The translations under genes and the position numbers were made by a program. 64,000 nt of DNA from Cupriavidus nantongensis (GTDB lineage Bacteria > Pseudomonadota > Gammaproteobacteria > Burkholderiales > Burkholderiaceae). The stretch is taken from the NCBI RefSeq assembly GCF_001598055.1, contig NZ_CP014845.1, forward strand, positions 930,001 to 994,000, in the 5' to 3' direction. Of the stretch, positions 1 through 8,680 are shown piece by piece. Within the stretch, counting starts at the first letter, position 1; every line of letters begins with the position of its first letter. Under the pieces are notes generated by a model, which was not told the DNA's origin, made no database searches, and saw only the letters and a program-made list of their open reading frames with translations.

Positions 1-2
1 AA

Positions 3-722
3 CAGGTGGCGGCCATGGACGCGCAGGCATTCTTCACGCGGTTTGCCGCACTGCTGCCGGCCAACCCGCCGGCGCCGGCAGACAGCGCCATGGTCGAGAA
101 AATGCGCCGCATGGGCATCCGCCCCGGCGTGCCGTTCAAGACCACGGTGATGGAGCCGTCCACCGCGCGCGCCGTGCAGGAAGGGGCCACGGCCGCGCTG
201 GCGGCGATCGAGCAGGCGGCGCGCAAGGGCAGCGCCGACGCCGGCAACGGCTGGGTCATGCATCGCGATCTGGGCACCTACGGCACCAGCTATGGCCGCC
301 GCGCGGTCACCGCCTGGGTGGGCCTGGGCGCCAACCTGCCGGAGGACGCGATCTACGCCTCCACCCGCACCGATGCCAACGGCAAGCCGCTGCAGGGCGG
401 GGCGCGCTACGTGCTGCATTTCGACAAGAACCAGCTGCCGCCGGCGCGCGCGTTCTGGTCGCTGACGCTGTACAACGAGCGCCAGGCCTTTGTCCCGAAC
501 CCAATCCACCGCTACGCCATCGGCAGCCGCGACCGGCTGCGCTACAACCGCGACGGCTCGCTCGACATCTACATCCAGCATGAGCGCCCGGCCGGCGCGA
601 AGGCCGCGAACTGGCTGCCGGCGCCGGCCGATGGCATGAACATGATGCTACGCGCGTACTGGCCGGAACAGGCGCTGCTGGACGGCAGCTGGATGCCGCC
701 GCCGGTGATGCGCGTGAACTGA
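3..722 (+). CDS. DUF1254/DUF1214 family protein, C-terminal part
   Basis: The reading frame is open to the left window edge, so the true start lies outside; a GTG at 6 and an ATG at 15 exist but give a protein too short for the family. The visible residues carry the DUF1214 type C-terminal half: a GARYVLHF stretch, then PPARAFWSLTLYN and a closing segment with NWLPAPADG and LRAYWPE, all typical of this beta-rich family. Full-length relatives are usually about 350-480 residues, often with a signal peptide and an N-terminal DUF1254 domain. The biochemical function of the family is not established. The gene converges on metE and ends just before a strong shared terminator. Confidence 0.8.
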   Translation, partial: QVAAMDAQAFFTRFAALLPANPPAPADSAMVEKMRRMGIRPGVPFKTTVMEPSTARAVQEGATAALAAIEQAARKGSADAGNGWVMHRDLGTYGTSYGRRAVTAWVGLGANLPEDAIYASTRTDANGKPLQGGARYVLHFDKNQLPPARAFWSLTLYNERQAFVPNPIHRYAIGSRDRLRYNRDGSLDIYIQHERPAGAKAANWLPAPADGMNMMLRAYWPEQALLDGSWMPPPVMRVN

Positions 723-742
723 TCGGCCGGACGCCGGCAGGC

Positions 743-784
743 AAACAGGCCGCATGCCCCGACGGGCATGCGGCCTGTTTTTTT
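743..784. terminator. Bidirectional intrinsic terminator between DUF1214 gene and metE
   Basis: A perfect 17-bp stem (743-759 with 764-780) closes a four-base CGAC loop. It is followed on the plus strand by a run of seven T (778-784), and the A residues at 743-745 give a short T tract on the opposite strand. It lies between the stop of the DUF1214 gene (722) and the stop of metE (815), so it can terminate both convergent transcripts. Confidence 0.92.
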
Positions 785-814
785 ACGCGAAGGTGTTCTG
801 CGTGAGCGGGCTCG

Positions 815-3205
815 TCAGTGCGCCTGCGTGGCGCAGGCGGTGCAGGCGCCGGCCGCGTGCGGCACCGCTGCCGCGCCGGCAGCCGGGGTGCGCTCGACGC
901 GCTTCCATGTCGCGATTTCCGGCGCCGACAGGCGTTGGCGCAGCGCGCGGGCCGCGCTGACCATATTGGCCAGCGCCGCTTCGGTTTCTTCCCAGCCGCG
1001 CGTCTTCAGCCCGCAGTCCGGATTGACCCACAGCCGCTGCGGCGGCACCACCTCGCAGGCGCGGTCGAGCAGCCGCTCCATCGCCTGCACCGACGGCACG
1101 CGCGGCGAGTGGATGTCATAGACGCCCGGCCCGATCTCGTTGGGGTAGTCGAAGTCGCCAAAGCCTTCCAGCAGTTCCATCGCCGAGCGCGAGGTCTCGA
1201 TGGTGATCACGTCGGCGTCCATCGCCGCGATCGCGGGCAGGATGTCGTTGAATTCGGCATAGCACATATGCGTGTGGATCTGGGTCTGGTCCTGCACGCC
1301 GCTGGCCGACAGGCGGAACGCGGTCACGGCCCAGTCCAGGTACGCGTCCCAGTCGGCGCGGCGCAGCGGCAGTCCTTCGCGCAGCGCCGGCTCATCGATC
1401 TGGATCACGCGGATGCCGGCCTGCTCGAGGTCGCAGACCTCGTCGCGGATCGCCAGCGCCAGCTGGCGCGCGGTGGTGGCGCGCGGCTGGTCGTCGCGCA
1501 CGAAGGACCACTGCAGCATGGTGATGGGCCCGGTCAGCATGCCCTTCATCGGCCGTTCGGTCAGCGACTGCGCGTAGCGGGCGGTGTCGACCGTCATCGG
1601 TTCCGGACGGTACACGTCGCCGTAGATCACCGGCGGCTTGACGCAGCGCGAGCCGTAGCTCTGGACCCAGCCGTTCTCGGTAAAGCCATAGCCGCACAAC
1701 TGCTCGCCGAAGTATTCGACCATGTCGTTGCGTTCGGCCTCGCCGTGCACCAGCACGTCGAGCCCCAGTGCTTCCTGCTTGCGCACCGCCAGCGCGATCT
1801 CGGCGCGGATGCGCTCCAGGTATTCCAGCGCGCCGATCTCGCCGCGCCTGAACGCGGCGCGGGTCTGGCGGATCGCCGTGGTCTGCGGGAACGAGCCGAT
1901 GGTGGTGGTCGGCAGCAGCGGCAGCGCAAGCGCCTTGCGCTGGCGTTCGATGCGCTCGGCGAAGGGGCTGGCGCGGTGCGCCATCGCATCGTCCACGCCA
2001 GCCAGGCGCTGCTGCACGCGCGGATTGACCACGCGCCGCGAGGCCCGGCGCGATGCCTGCGCGGCATCCGATGCCGCCAGGGCATCGGCGACGGCGCCGT
2101 CGCCCTGGTTCAGCGCGCGGGCCAGCACTGACAGTTCATCGAGCTTTTCGGTGGCGAACGCAAGCCACGACTTCAGCTCGGCATCGAGCCGCGCTTCCTG
2201 CGCCAGCGATACCGGCACATGCAGCAGCGAGCACGACGGTGCCAGCCACAGGCGCTCGCCCAGCGCGCCGTGCAGCGGGCGCAGCAGGTCCAGCACGCGG
2301 CGCAGGTCGGTGCGCCAGATATTGCGACCGTCGATCACGCCGAGCGACAGCACCGCGTGTCCGGGCAGCGCAGCCTGCCATGCCGCTAGTTGCGCAGGGG
2401 CGCGCACCAGGTCGATATGGAAGCCATCGACCGGCAGCGCGCAAGCGCGCCGGGCATGGTCGGCGGCGCTGTCGAAGTACGTCGCCAGCAGCAGCTTCGG
2501 GCGCGCCGCCGGGCCGCCCTCCTGCAGCGCGGCATAGGCGGTGTCGAAGGCATCGAGCCACGCCGGTTCCAGGTCCAGGCACAGCGCCGGCTCGTCGATC
2601 TGCACCCATTCGATGCCATGGGACTTGAGCTGGCCCAGGATGCGGCGATACGCCTGCAGCAGCCGCGGCAGCAGCGACAGCCGGTCGAATCCCGGCACAT
2701 GGCTCTTCGACAGCCACAGGTAGGTGACGGGACCGATCAGCGCCGGACGGGCGCGCAGCCCCAGCGCCAGCGCTTCATCGGTTTCCTCGAAGAACCATTG
2801 CGGGCCGCCGTCGAAGGTAGTGTCGGCGTCCAGTTCCGGGACCAGGTAGTGGTAGTTGGTGTCGAACCACTTGGTCATTTCCATCGCCGGCTGCTCGCGG
2901 TTGCCGCGCGCCAGTTCGAAATACTGCGCCAGCGTCAGTTGCGCCGGTTCGAAGCCGAAGCGGCGCGGCAGCGCGCCCAGCAGCGCGGTCAGGCTCAGCA
3001 TCTGGTCGTACCAGGCAAAGTCGCCGGTGGCGACGGTGTCCAGGCCGCGCCCGGCCTGCAGCTGCCAGTGGCGGCGGCGCAGTTCGGCGGCCACCGTGCG
3101 CAGTTCGGCCTCGGTGCGTTCGCCGCGCCAGAACGCTTCCTGCGCGAATTTCAGTTCACGGCGTTCGCCGATGCGGGGAAAGCCGAGGATATGGGTGCGT
3201 GCCAT
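815..3205 (-). CDS. metE: Cobalamin-independent methionine synthase MetE
   Basis: 5-methyltetrahydropteroyltriglutamate-homocysteine S-methyltransferase, a cytoplasmic zinc enzyme that transfers the methyl group of methyl-THF to homocysteine in the last step of methionine synthesis. The 796 residues are close to the usual 750-790. The N-terminal half starts [18 protein letters not shown], the family signature. The C-terminal catalytic half begins near [10 protein letters not shown] and holds the zinc ligands: His and Cys in THMCYAEF, and Cys in [13 protein letters not shown]. The ATG at 3205 gives the conserved N-terminus. It diverges from metR across 129 bp with a MetR box. The C-terminal tail beyond the family end is Ala-rich with two Cys and looks unconserved. 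Confidence 0.97.
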   Translation of the reverse strand: MARTHILGFPRIGERRELKFAQEAFWRGERTEAELRTVAAELRRRHWQLQAGRGLDTVATGDFAWYDQMLSLTALLGALPRRFGFEPAQLTLAQYFELARGNREQPAMEMTKWFDTNYHYLVPELDADTTFDGGPQWFFEETDEALALGLRARPALIGPVTYLWLSKSHVPGFDRLSLLPRLLQAYRRILGQLKSHGIEWVQIDEPALCLDLEPAWLDAFDTAYAALQEGGPAARPKLLLATYFDSAADHARRACALPVDGFHIDLVRAPAQLAAWQAALPGHAVLSLGVIDGRNIWRTDLRRVLDLLRPLHGALGERLWLAPSCSLLHVPVSLAQEARLDAELKSWLAFATEKLDELSVLARALNQGDGAVADALAASDAAQASRRASRRVVNPRVQQRLAGVDDAMAHRASPFAERIERQRKALALPLLPTTTIGSFPQTTAIRQTRAAFRRGEIGALEYLERIRAEIALAVRKQEALGLDVLVHGEAERNDMVEYFGEQLCGYGFTENGWVQSYGSRCVKPPVIYGDVYRPEPMTVDTARYAQSLTERPMKGMLTGPITMLQWSFVRDDQPRATTARQLALAIRDEVCDLEQAGIRVIQIDEPALREGLPLRRADWDAYLDWAVTAFRLSASGVQDQTQIHTHMCYAEFNDILPAIAAMDADVITIETSRSAMELLEGFGDFDYPNEIGPGVYDIHSPRVPSVQAMERLLDRACEVVPPQRLWVNPDCGLKTRGWEETEAALANMVSAARALRQRLSAPEIATWKRVERTPAAGAAAVPHAAGACTACATQAH

Positions 3206-3282
3206 GGTGTTGCTCCGGTAGAGGTCTGGCGCACAGTGTCGGTTTGCCCATAAAATGAATCAAGCGACAAGTTTTAAACAAT

Positions 3283-3301
3283 ATATGAATCGATTTCATA
3301 T
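3283..3301. promoter_or_regulatory. MetR operator in the metE-metR intergenic region
   Basis: ATATGAA-N5-TTCATAT is a perfect inverted repeat with 7-bp arms and a TCGAT spacer. It contains the classical MetR consensus TGAA-N5-TTCA exactly (3286-3298). It sits 34 bp before the metR start codon and 78 bp before the metE start codon, in an AT-rich island (about 3251-3301). MetR with homocysteine activates metE in enteric bacteria; the same circuit, plus metR autoregulation, is inferred here. Confidence 0.88.
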
Positions 3302-3334
3302 CAAGACGAAGAAGCGGTACCGTGGGAGTCATGC

Positions 3335-4258
3335 ATGATCGAAGTCCGCCATTTGCGTTCGCTGGTCGCCATTGCCGAGTCCGGCAAGCTGGCGACCGCG
3401 GCCGAGCGCGTGCATGTCAGCCAGTCGGCGCTGTCGCACCAGATCAAGGCGATCGAATCGCACTACGGCTTGCCGCTGTTCGACCGCACCCGCCAGGGCC
3501 TGCGCTTTACGCCGGCGGGCGAGCGCCTGCTGGCGCTGGCGCGCGAGGTGCTGGCCGCGGTCAGCGCGGCCGACCGCGATATTCAACGGCTCAAGGGCGA
3601 CACCCGCGGCGAGTTGCGCGTGGTGCTGGAATGCCATACGTGCTTCGACTGGCTGATGCCGGTGATGGACGAATTCCGCCGGCGCTGGCCCGAAGTAGAG
3701 GTGGACCTGGTCGCGGGCTTCCATGCCGATCCGATCGCGCTGCTGCGCAATGGCCGCGCCGACATGGTGATCGGCTCGCAGCCGGCTCCGCGGTGCGGGC
3801 TGGAGGTGGCGCCGCTGTTCCGCTTCGAGATCCTCGCGGTGATCGCCAACGAACACCGGCTGCGCAACAAGCGACGCATCGAGGCCGCCGACCTTGCCGG
3901 CGAAACCCTGATCACCTACCCGGTGCCCGAGTCACGCATCGACCTGATCCGCGAGGTGCTGGAACCCGCCGGCATCCACCTGGAGCGGCGCACCGCCGAA
4001 CTGACGGTGGCGGTGCTGCAACTGGTGGCCAGCCGCCGCGGCGTCGCGGCGCTGCCTAACTGGGGCGTCAAGAACTACGTCGACCACGATTACGTGCTGG
4101 CCAAGCGCATCGGTGCCAAAGGGCTGTGGAGCGAACTGTACGCGACCGTGCCCGCGGCGATGGCGCGGCGGCCCTACGTGGCGGATTTTGTCGCGATCGT
4201 GCGCGATACCTGCGCGGCGCAGCTCGACGGCATTGAACTGCTGGCGCCGGCGGCGTAG
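3335..4258 (+). CDS. metR: LysR-type regulator MetR
   Basis: A 307-residue LysR-family activator of methionine biosynthesis genes. The N-terminal winged helix-turn-helix spans about residues 1-60, with VHVSQSALSHQIKAIE as recognition region and LPLFDRTRQGLRFTPAG following. The remainder is the LysR substrate-binding domain; ECHTCFDWLMPVMDEF and SRIDLIREVLEPAG match MetR proteins rather than generic LysR members. ATG at 3335 has a GGGAG Shine-Dalgarno 7 nt upstream. Divergence from metE with a shared TGAA-N5-TTCA operator supports the MetR assignment. The coregulator is expected to be homocysteine. Confidence 0.94.
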   Translation: MIEVRHLRSLVAIAESGKLATAAERVHVSQSALSHQIKAIESHYGLPLFDRTRQGLRFTPAGERLLALAREVLAAVSAADRDIQRLKGDTRGELRVVLECHTCFDWLMPVMDEFRRRWPEVEVDLVAGFHADPIALLRNGRADMVIGSQPAPRCGLEVAPLFRFEILAVIANEHRLRNKRRIEAADLAGETLITYPVPESRIDLIREVLEPAGIHLERRTAELTVAVLQLVASRRGVAALPNWGVKNYVDHDYVLAKRIGAKGLWSELYATVPAAMARRPYVADFVAIVRDTCAAQLDGIELLAPAA

Positions 4259-4274
4259 CGACGCCTGGATCGAT

Positions 4275-4616
4275 TCAAGCGGTCAACATCAGTTCGGCGG
4301 GACGCTCGCGGCGAGTGGCGGCGCGCGGCGCGGGTTCCGCCACCGTGTCATCGTCCGGATCTTCCACGTCGGCCACCAGCAGTTCCACATCGAAGCCGTT
4401 ATCGAGGCGGCGCAGGAACAGCCACAGCAGGCCGGCATCGTCCGCCGTCAGCGTGGCATGCAGCACCGCCTGCGGGGCCGTGTCGAAGCTCAGCTGCTGC
4501 GGCGCCAGTCCGGTACGGCGCGCATTGGCCAGCACCCATTCCATCGCGCCGAACAGGTCGGCAGGGGCGAGACGCAGCGACAGGCGCAGGGTAGGGAGAG
4601 GGCGGGTGGCTGGCAT
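4275..4616 (-). CDS. Small conserved hypothetical protein, possible ACT-like fold
   Basis: 113 residues, not confidently recognised. The N-terminal half alternates strands and helices (LPTLRLSLRL, DLFGAMEWVLANARRTG, QQLSFDT, AVLHATLTADDAGLLWLFLRRLDN, FDVELLV), the beta-alpha-beta order of an ACT domain such as that of the small subunit of acetolactate synthase. The last 30 residues are acidic, then Arg-rich, and probably disordered. It is transcribed divergently from an Lrp/AsnC regulator across 152 bp, so it is a natural candidate target of that regulator. ACT-like character is an inference from pattern only. Confidence 0.6.
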   Translation of the reverse strand: MPATRPLPTLRLSLRLAPADLFGAMEWVLANARRTGLAPQQLSFDTAPQAVLHATLTADDAGLLWLFLRRLDNGFDVELLVADVEDPDDDTVAEPAPRAATRRERPAELMLTA

Positions 4617-4741
4617 GTGTTGTTTCCGGCAGTCGGTCTATGCAGGTAAATTTAACAGCCGCGCCGCAGAATTGGCTTCCTGATTTTCTCTATATTCCCA
4701 AAAATATAAGGACAATTAACCCATCTTGATAGAATGGAAAG

Positions 4742-4753
4742 AAGAATATTCTT
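4742..4753. promoter_or_regulatory. Palindrome in the Lrp/AsnC-gene leader
   Basis: AAGAATATTCTT is a perfect 12-bp palindrome, flanked by further A-rich and T-rich sequence, 15 bp before the ATG of the Lrp/AsnC regulator. The whole 4680-4760 stretch is AT-rich against a GC-rich background. Lrp-family proteins bind degenerate AT-rich palindromes and usually repress their own gene, so an autoregulatory operator is likely. Confidence 0.45.
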
Positions 4754-4768
4754 TTTCCATGGTGTTTG

Positions 4769-5239
4769 ATGGCACAGTCACCCAAAATCGACGACACCGA
4801 CCGCCGTATCCTGCGCGAACTGCGGCGCGACGGCCGCCTGTCAAATGCGAAGCTGGCGGAGCAGGTAGGGCTGTCGGCCACGCCATGCTGGAACCGCGTG
4901 CGCGCGCTGGAAGAGAGCGGGGTGATCGAAGGCTACGCCGCGCTGCTGAACCAGAAGGCGCTGGGCTTGCCCGACACCGTGCTGATCGAAGTTACGCTGG
5001 AGCGGCACGACGACGACATGCTGTACCGCTTCGGCAAGGCGCTGGCGGAGTTGCCCGAGGTAATGGAGGCCTATCTGCTGACCGGCGAATACGACTACCT
5101 GATCAAGGTCGCGGTGGCCGGCACGCAGGGCTATGAAGAATTCCTGCGGCACAAGCTCTACAAGCTGCCCGGGCTGCGCCATAGCCGCTCGACCTTCGTG
5201 CTGCGCACGCTCAAGCGCGAGACGTCGGTCGAGCCGTGA
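4769..5239 (+). CDS. Lrp/AsnC family transcriptional regulator
   Basis: 156 residues, the usual length for a feast/famine regulator. The helix-turn-helix covers about residues 5-60 (DDTDRRILRELRRDGRLS, then LAEQVGLSATPCWNRVRALE). The C-terminal RAM/ACT effector domain follows from about residue 65 (VLIEVTLERHDDD, MEAYLLTGEYDYLIKV, HSRSTFVLRTLK). A TTG at 4766 is also in frame, but the adjacent ATG at 4769 is preferred. It diverges from a small ACT-like gene and abuts a convergent membrane gene with no gap. The effector is probably an amino acid; which one cannot be told. Confidence 0.93.
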   Translation: MAQSPKIDDTDRRILRELRRDGRLSNAKLAEQVGLSATPCWNRVRALEESGVIEGYAALLNQKALGLPDTVLIEVTLERHDDDMLYRFGKALAELPEVMEAYLLTGEYDYLIKVAVAGTQGYEEFLRHKLYKLPGLRHSRSTFVLRTLKRETSVEP

Positions 5240-5770
5240 TCAGGCGGTCCTGAGCACTTCGCCGGTGGTGTTGCGCAGGGCGCGCAAGGCCTCGTTGCAT
5301 TGCTGCGGCGTGGTGGGATGCACCAGCACCGCCCAGCGGCCATGCTGCACGGCCTCGCGCACCGGCGTGATCACCAGCTGGTGGTCCGGCCGCGCGGTCA
5401 TCAGGCCAGCCAGCAGCATGCCGGACATCAACCCGAGGAAGATCGCCGCGCCGGCCGCCAGGCCCGGGCTCTGCATCACCGCGTCGACTTCCTGCCGGTG
5501 CAGGATGCCGACTACGGCAAGGCCGATAATGGCGCCCAGCGCCGCCATGATCAGGTGCGAGCGCACCGCGGTCTGCACGATGCCGTCATTCTCGGGCTCG
5601 AGCTTGCGGCCGAAATGGGCCTCGTACGGATGCACCAGCCGCACCTGGCCGCGCTTCAGGTGCGCCTCGTAGCAGACGCGCTCGGCGGCGCTGCTGGCCG
5701 CGAGCTTGGTGTCGAACAACGCCGCGAGCTTGGTGCCCGCGGCCTCGGCATTCAATGGGTTGGTGGTCAT
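5240..5770 (-). CDS. Two-TM membrane protein of unknown function
   Basis: 176 residues starting MTTNPLN, chosen because AGGAG lies 6 nt before this ATG; an upstream in-frame extension to 5845 lacks a ribosome site. Cytosolic-looking N-terminus with a conserved-looking block (LKRGQVRLVHPYE), then two hydrophobic helices at about residues 72-93 (IMAALGAIIGLAVVGIL) and 106-126 (AAIFLGLMSGMLLAGLM), and a soluble C-terminus that may form a small beta-alpha domain (WAVLVHPTTPQQCNEALRAL). Family not recognised. Its stop codon directly abuts that of the Lrp gene (TGA TCA), so the two converge without a terminator. Confidence 0.75.
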   Translation of the reverse strand: MTTNPLNAEAAGTKLAALFDTKLAASSAAERVCYEAHLKRGQVRLVHPYEAHFGRKLEPENDGIVQTAVRSHLIMAALGAIIGLAVVGILHRQEVDAVMQSPGLAAGAAIFLGLMSGMLLAGLMTARPDHQLVITPVREAVQHGRWAVLVHPTTPQQCNEALRALRNTTGEVLRTA

Positions 5771-6033
5771 GGCGAACTCCTGCTGCGGCCGTGCCCCGGG
5801 GCGGGCGCTGCACACTGTTCCAGACCCCGCCAGGGGACGACTCATGTCCTGTAAACAGAGTCTAGAGAGCCGTTTGAAGCGGCTGCATAAGTCGACGGCG
5901 CGTGCGCTTGTAGGATTTGGCCGACCACCTGTAGAGCCAGTCCCGACGGGGAATTCCAGCGCGAACGCCCGATTCCGCTCATAATGTCGGCGGTGCCGGG
6001 CTGCGCCCCCGCCTTTTGACCAAGAATTCCGGT

Positions 6034-6630
6034 ATGAACGACACAGAAATTGAGCTGATCGACTCGGCGCGCCTGCCGACGCGATTCGGCGACTTCACGG
6101 CGCACGCCTTCAAGGGCGCCGATTCAGGCATCGAGCACCTGGCCCTCAGCGTCGGCGATGTGGCGGGCGACAACGTGCTGATCCGCATGCATTCCGAATG
6201 CCTGACCGGTGACGTGTTCGGCTCTTGCCGCTGCGATTGCGGGCCGCAGCTCGAGCTCGCCATGGAAAAGATCGCCGCCGAAGGCCGCGGCATCCTGCTG
6301 TACCTGCGCGGCCACGAGGGGCGCGGCATCGGGCTGGCCGAAAAAATCCGCGCCTACCGCCTGCAAGACGGCGGCCTCGACACCGTCGACGCCAACCTGG
6401 CCCTGGGCCAGGCCATCGACGCCCGCAACTACGCCTTTGCCGCCGACCTGCTGCACCAGTGGGGCGTCAAGTCCGTGCGCCTGATGAGCAACAACCCGCT
6501 AAAGGCCGCCGCGCTCGAGAAGGCAGGCATCACCGTCTCGGAGCAACTGCGCCACATCGTGCCCTCCAACGCCGAAAACGAGAAATACCTGGCGACCAAG
6601 CGTACGCGCATGGGACATTTGCTCGACTGA
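6034..6630 (+). CDS. ribA: GTP cyclohydrolase II
   Basis: Catalyses the first committed step of riboflavin synthesis: GTP to 2,5-diamino-6-ribosylamino-pyrimidinone 5'-phosphate, formate and pyrophosphate. The 198 residues match stand-alone RibA. Zinc ligands are in [17 protein letters not shown] (three Cys); substrate residues are in [15 protein letters not shown], and the SNNPLK motif lies near the C-terminal end. A TTG at 6016 is in frame, but the ATG at 6034 gives the usual N-terminus (MNDTEIELI). No FMN riboswitch was recognised in the 263-bp upstream region; a terminator-like fold at 5989-6017 is described among the findings. Confidence 0.96.
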   Translation: MNDTEIELIDSARLPTRFGDFTAHAFKGADSGIEHLALSVGDVAGDNVLIRMHSECLTGDVFGSCRCDCGPQLELAMEKIAAEGRGILLYLRGHEGRGIGLAEKIRAYRLQDGGLDTVDANLALGQAIDARNYAFAADLLHQWGVKSVRLMSNNPLKAAALEKAGITVSEQLRHIVPSNAENEKYLATKRTRMGHLLD

Positions 6631-6689
6631 ACGCGCTTGGGCGCGTGTTGCCCCGGCACTCGGGACGCCAATCTCTCGCGAACCGCCCC

Positions 6690-8054
6690 ATGAAGTGGAT
6701 TCTCGCCGCGATGGCCGTGCTGGTGGCCAGCCAACTGGTGTCGGGCTGGTGGGTGCCCGTGCTGGCGCTTGCGATCTGGGCGGGCGGAGTGCTGCTGATC
6801 ATGCTGGCCGGCCGCCTGCCGGGCGACCGCGAGAGGCACGCGCTTGCGGCCACGCCGGGCGTGACCGGCCCGGTGCCTGCCGCGCCGGCTCCCCTGGTTG
6901 TGGCACCCGAATCTTCCCCGACCCCGGTACCGGCTTCGCATTCCTTCGAGCCGGCCGCGACGCCGCATCCGGAGCAGGACGACAATAGCTGGTACCTGCC
7001 GCTCGAAGTCATCGGCATTTTCTTCAACGAGCGTTGGCCACGCCGGGACATCTGCACTACCCGCGAGTACTTCCTGCGCGGCGGCGACCGCCTGCTGCTG
7101 CGCTACGCGCCACCCTGCGCCACGCCGGCAGGGCAGTTCTGGACTTGCGACGTTTCTGGGCGCTGGCGCGACGGCAGCCTGCCGCGTCAGGAGGTCCGCG
7201 TGAGCGCCGCGGGCTTCGCCTGCATACCGATACCGCATGACGGCGTCTATGAGATTGGCGTGGGCCAGGGCGACCCGACCGGAGCGGAACACGGCGAGAT
7301 CGAGGCGTGGCTGGAATCGGACTCACCCGACCGATTGGGGCAAAGCAACGTGCCACTGCAGCAAAGTGGTGTCACATGGCGCTGCGATACAGCGGGCCAA
7401 TGGCACGTCGAGATTGCCCACGAATCCACCGCGCTGGACCGCGCCGCGATACCACCCCAGCAGCAAGCGTCGGTGCCGCGCAGCGCCGTAGTGCTGTTCG
7501 ACCCTCGGCAGCTGGCCTGGGACGAAGCGGGCATTGCCGACCCGACCACGGATTGGGAGGCCGAGCGACGCCACGTATTCCGCTACTACCTGCAATTGAG
7601 CCGGGGCGATGTGCTCGCGTTCGAATATGCGTGGCGCCACGCGACGTTCGGCGTGCCGATGGAGGACGGCCAGGGCATCTCCTTTACGCATGGAGAGCTG
7701 GAGTTGACCCAGTTCGTGCGATCCCCGACGCTTCTCAGCGTGCATAGCGGCTGGAGCGAGACCAGAGAGAAAACGTCTCGCGTGATGACGGTAGTCTGCC
7801 CGGACGACGGCATCTTCCAGCTCGACCTGACGCTCTACGGCCCTGCAGCTTGGCGGAGCCGGCCTTCGCCGGACTTCCTGCAGCTTCGTGTGCTGGGCGT
7901 GTTCTTGCACCGCCCGGCGCAGGTCCGTGATTTCAGCCTGACCGAGGGATGGGTGGAGGACTGGTATCAGCGCACGGTCCCCGTGCCTCGCGCTGCGCTG
8001 GCACAACACCCGACCGATTCTCGTATGCAGGACCTATCCGGCACCCATGCCTGA
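6690..8054 (+). CDS. Membrane-anchored hypothetical protein
   Basis: 454 residues. The frame is open far upstream, through ribA, but the ATG at 6690 gives a sensible N-terminus: two close hydrophobic segments (about residues 4-20 and 22-39), a Pro/Ala-rich linker (about 50-90), and a large extracytoplasmic or cytoplasmic domain rich in Trp and Asp. That domain may contain an internal duplication: NSWYLPLEVIGIFF resembles FLQLRVLGVFL, and RYYLQLSRGDVLAFEYAW resembles EYFLRGGDRLLLRYA. It starts 59 bp after ribA in the same direction, so it may be cotranscribed. I do not recognise a family; no catalytic motif is visible. Confidence 0.7.
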   Translation: MKWILAAMAVLVASQLVSGWWVPVLALAIWAGGVLLIMLAGRLPGDRERHALAATPGVTGPVPAAPAPLVVAPESSPTPVPASHSFEPAATPHPEQDDNSWYLPLEVIGIFFNERWPRRDICTTREYFLRGGDRLLLRYAPPCATPAGQFWTCDVSGRWRDGSLPRQEVRVSAAGFACIPIPHDGVYEIGVGQGDPTGAEHGEIEAWLESDSPDRLGQSNVPLQQSGVTWRCDTAGQWHVEIAHESTALDRAAIPPQQQASVPRSAVVLFDPRQLAWDEAGIADPTTDWEAERRHVFRYYLQLSRGDVLAFEYAWRHATFGVPMEDGQGISFTHGELELTQFVRSPTLLSVHSGWSETREKTSRVMTVVCPDDGIFQLDLTLYGPAAWRSRPSPDFLQLRVLGVFLHRPAQVRDFSLTEGWVEDWYQRTVPVPRAALAQHPTDSRMQDLSGTHA

Positions 8055-8093
8055 TCCGACCCGCAGCGGTCGCGTGAAAGTGTTGTTTTTGCT

Positions 8094-8135
8094 AATAGTT
8101 GCCAATGGAAACTATTGCCAATAGAATCCATTGGC
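8094..8135. promoter_or_regulatory. Nested inverted repeats, MarR-type operator
   Basis: Three overlapping perfect inverted repeats lie immediately before the MarR gene: AATAGTT-N9-AACTATT (8094-8116), CTATTG-C-CAATAG (8112-8124) and GCCAATGGA-N17-TCCATTGGC (8101-8109 with 8127-8135). The core TTGCCAAT repeats. The 3' arm ends 19 bp before the ATG, so a dimer bound here would block transcription of the MarR gene. Confidence 0.75.
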
Positions 8136-8154
8136 CGCCCCACCTCCCGCCCCT

Positions 8155-8634
8155 ATGTCTAACGCAGCCCCCTCCACCCATTCGATCCTCGAATTCATGT
8201 CGTTCCGCCTGAACCGGCTCTGCGAAATGACCAAGGACTCGGCCTCGGGCTTCTACGAGCGTGAATTCGGCATCGGCCTGCGCGAACTGCGTGTGCTGCG
8301 TTTCGCCGGGCTGGAACCGGGCTTGACGCTGACGCGCTTGATGGAACTGGTGCTGCTGGAAAAAACGGTGACGTCGAAGCTGGTGACCGCGCTGTCCAGG
8401 CGCGGCCTGCTGCGTCGCGAAGTGGGCGAAGCCGATGCCCGGCAGCTGAACCTCTACCTGACGCCGGCCGGCGAAGCGCTGGTAGCGCAGACCTACCAGC
8501 GCGGCGACGTGCTGGAGAAGATGTTCCTGTCGGTGCTGACCGAGGCCGAGGTCAAGACGCTGGATCGCTGCATCGACAAGCTCACCAGCGCCCTGATCGC
8601 ACATCAGCAGGGCGCGCAGGCAGCGGCGGACTGA
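8155..8634 (+). CDS. MarR family transcriptional regulator
   Basis: 159 residues with the MarR winged-helix layout: N-terminal dimerisation helix (LEFMSFRLNRLCEMTKD), helix-turn-helix around residues 55-85 (LTRLMELVLLEKTVTSKLVTAL), a wing with RREVGEADARQLNLYLTPAG, and a C-terminal dimerisation helix. The DxRxxxLxLTxxG wing motif is present as DARQLNLYLTPAG. A TTG at 8131 would extend it, but lies inside the operator repeats, so ATG 8155 is preferred. The next gene, a serine hydrolase, starts 46 bp later in the same direction and is a likely regulated partner. Confidence 0.92.
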   Translation: MSNAAPSTHSILEFMSFRLNRLCEMTKDSASGFYEREFGIGLRELRVLRFAGLEPGLTLTRLMELVLLEKTVTSKLVTALSRRGLLRREVGEADARQLNLYLTPAGEALVAQTYQRGDVLEKMFLSVLTEAEVKTLDRCIDKLTSALIAHQQGAQAAAD

Positions 8635-8680
8635 GGCGAGGGCGGCGATCCCTGATCAAAAAATAATGCAAGGAGACAGC

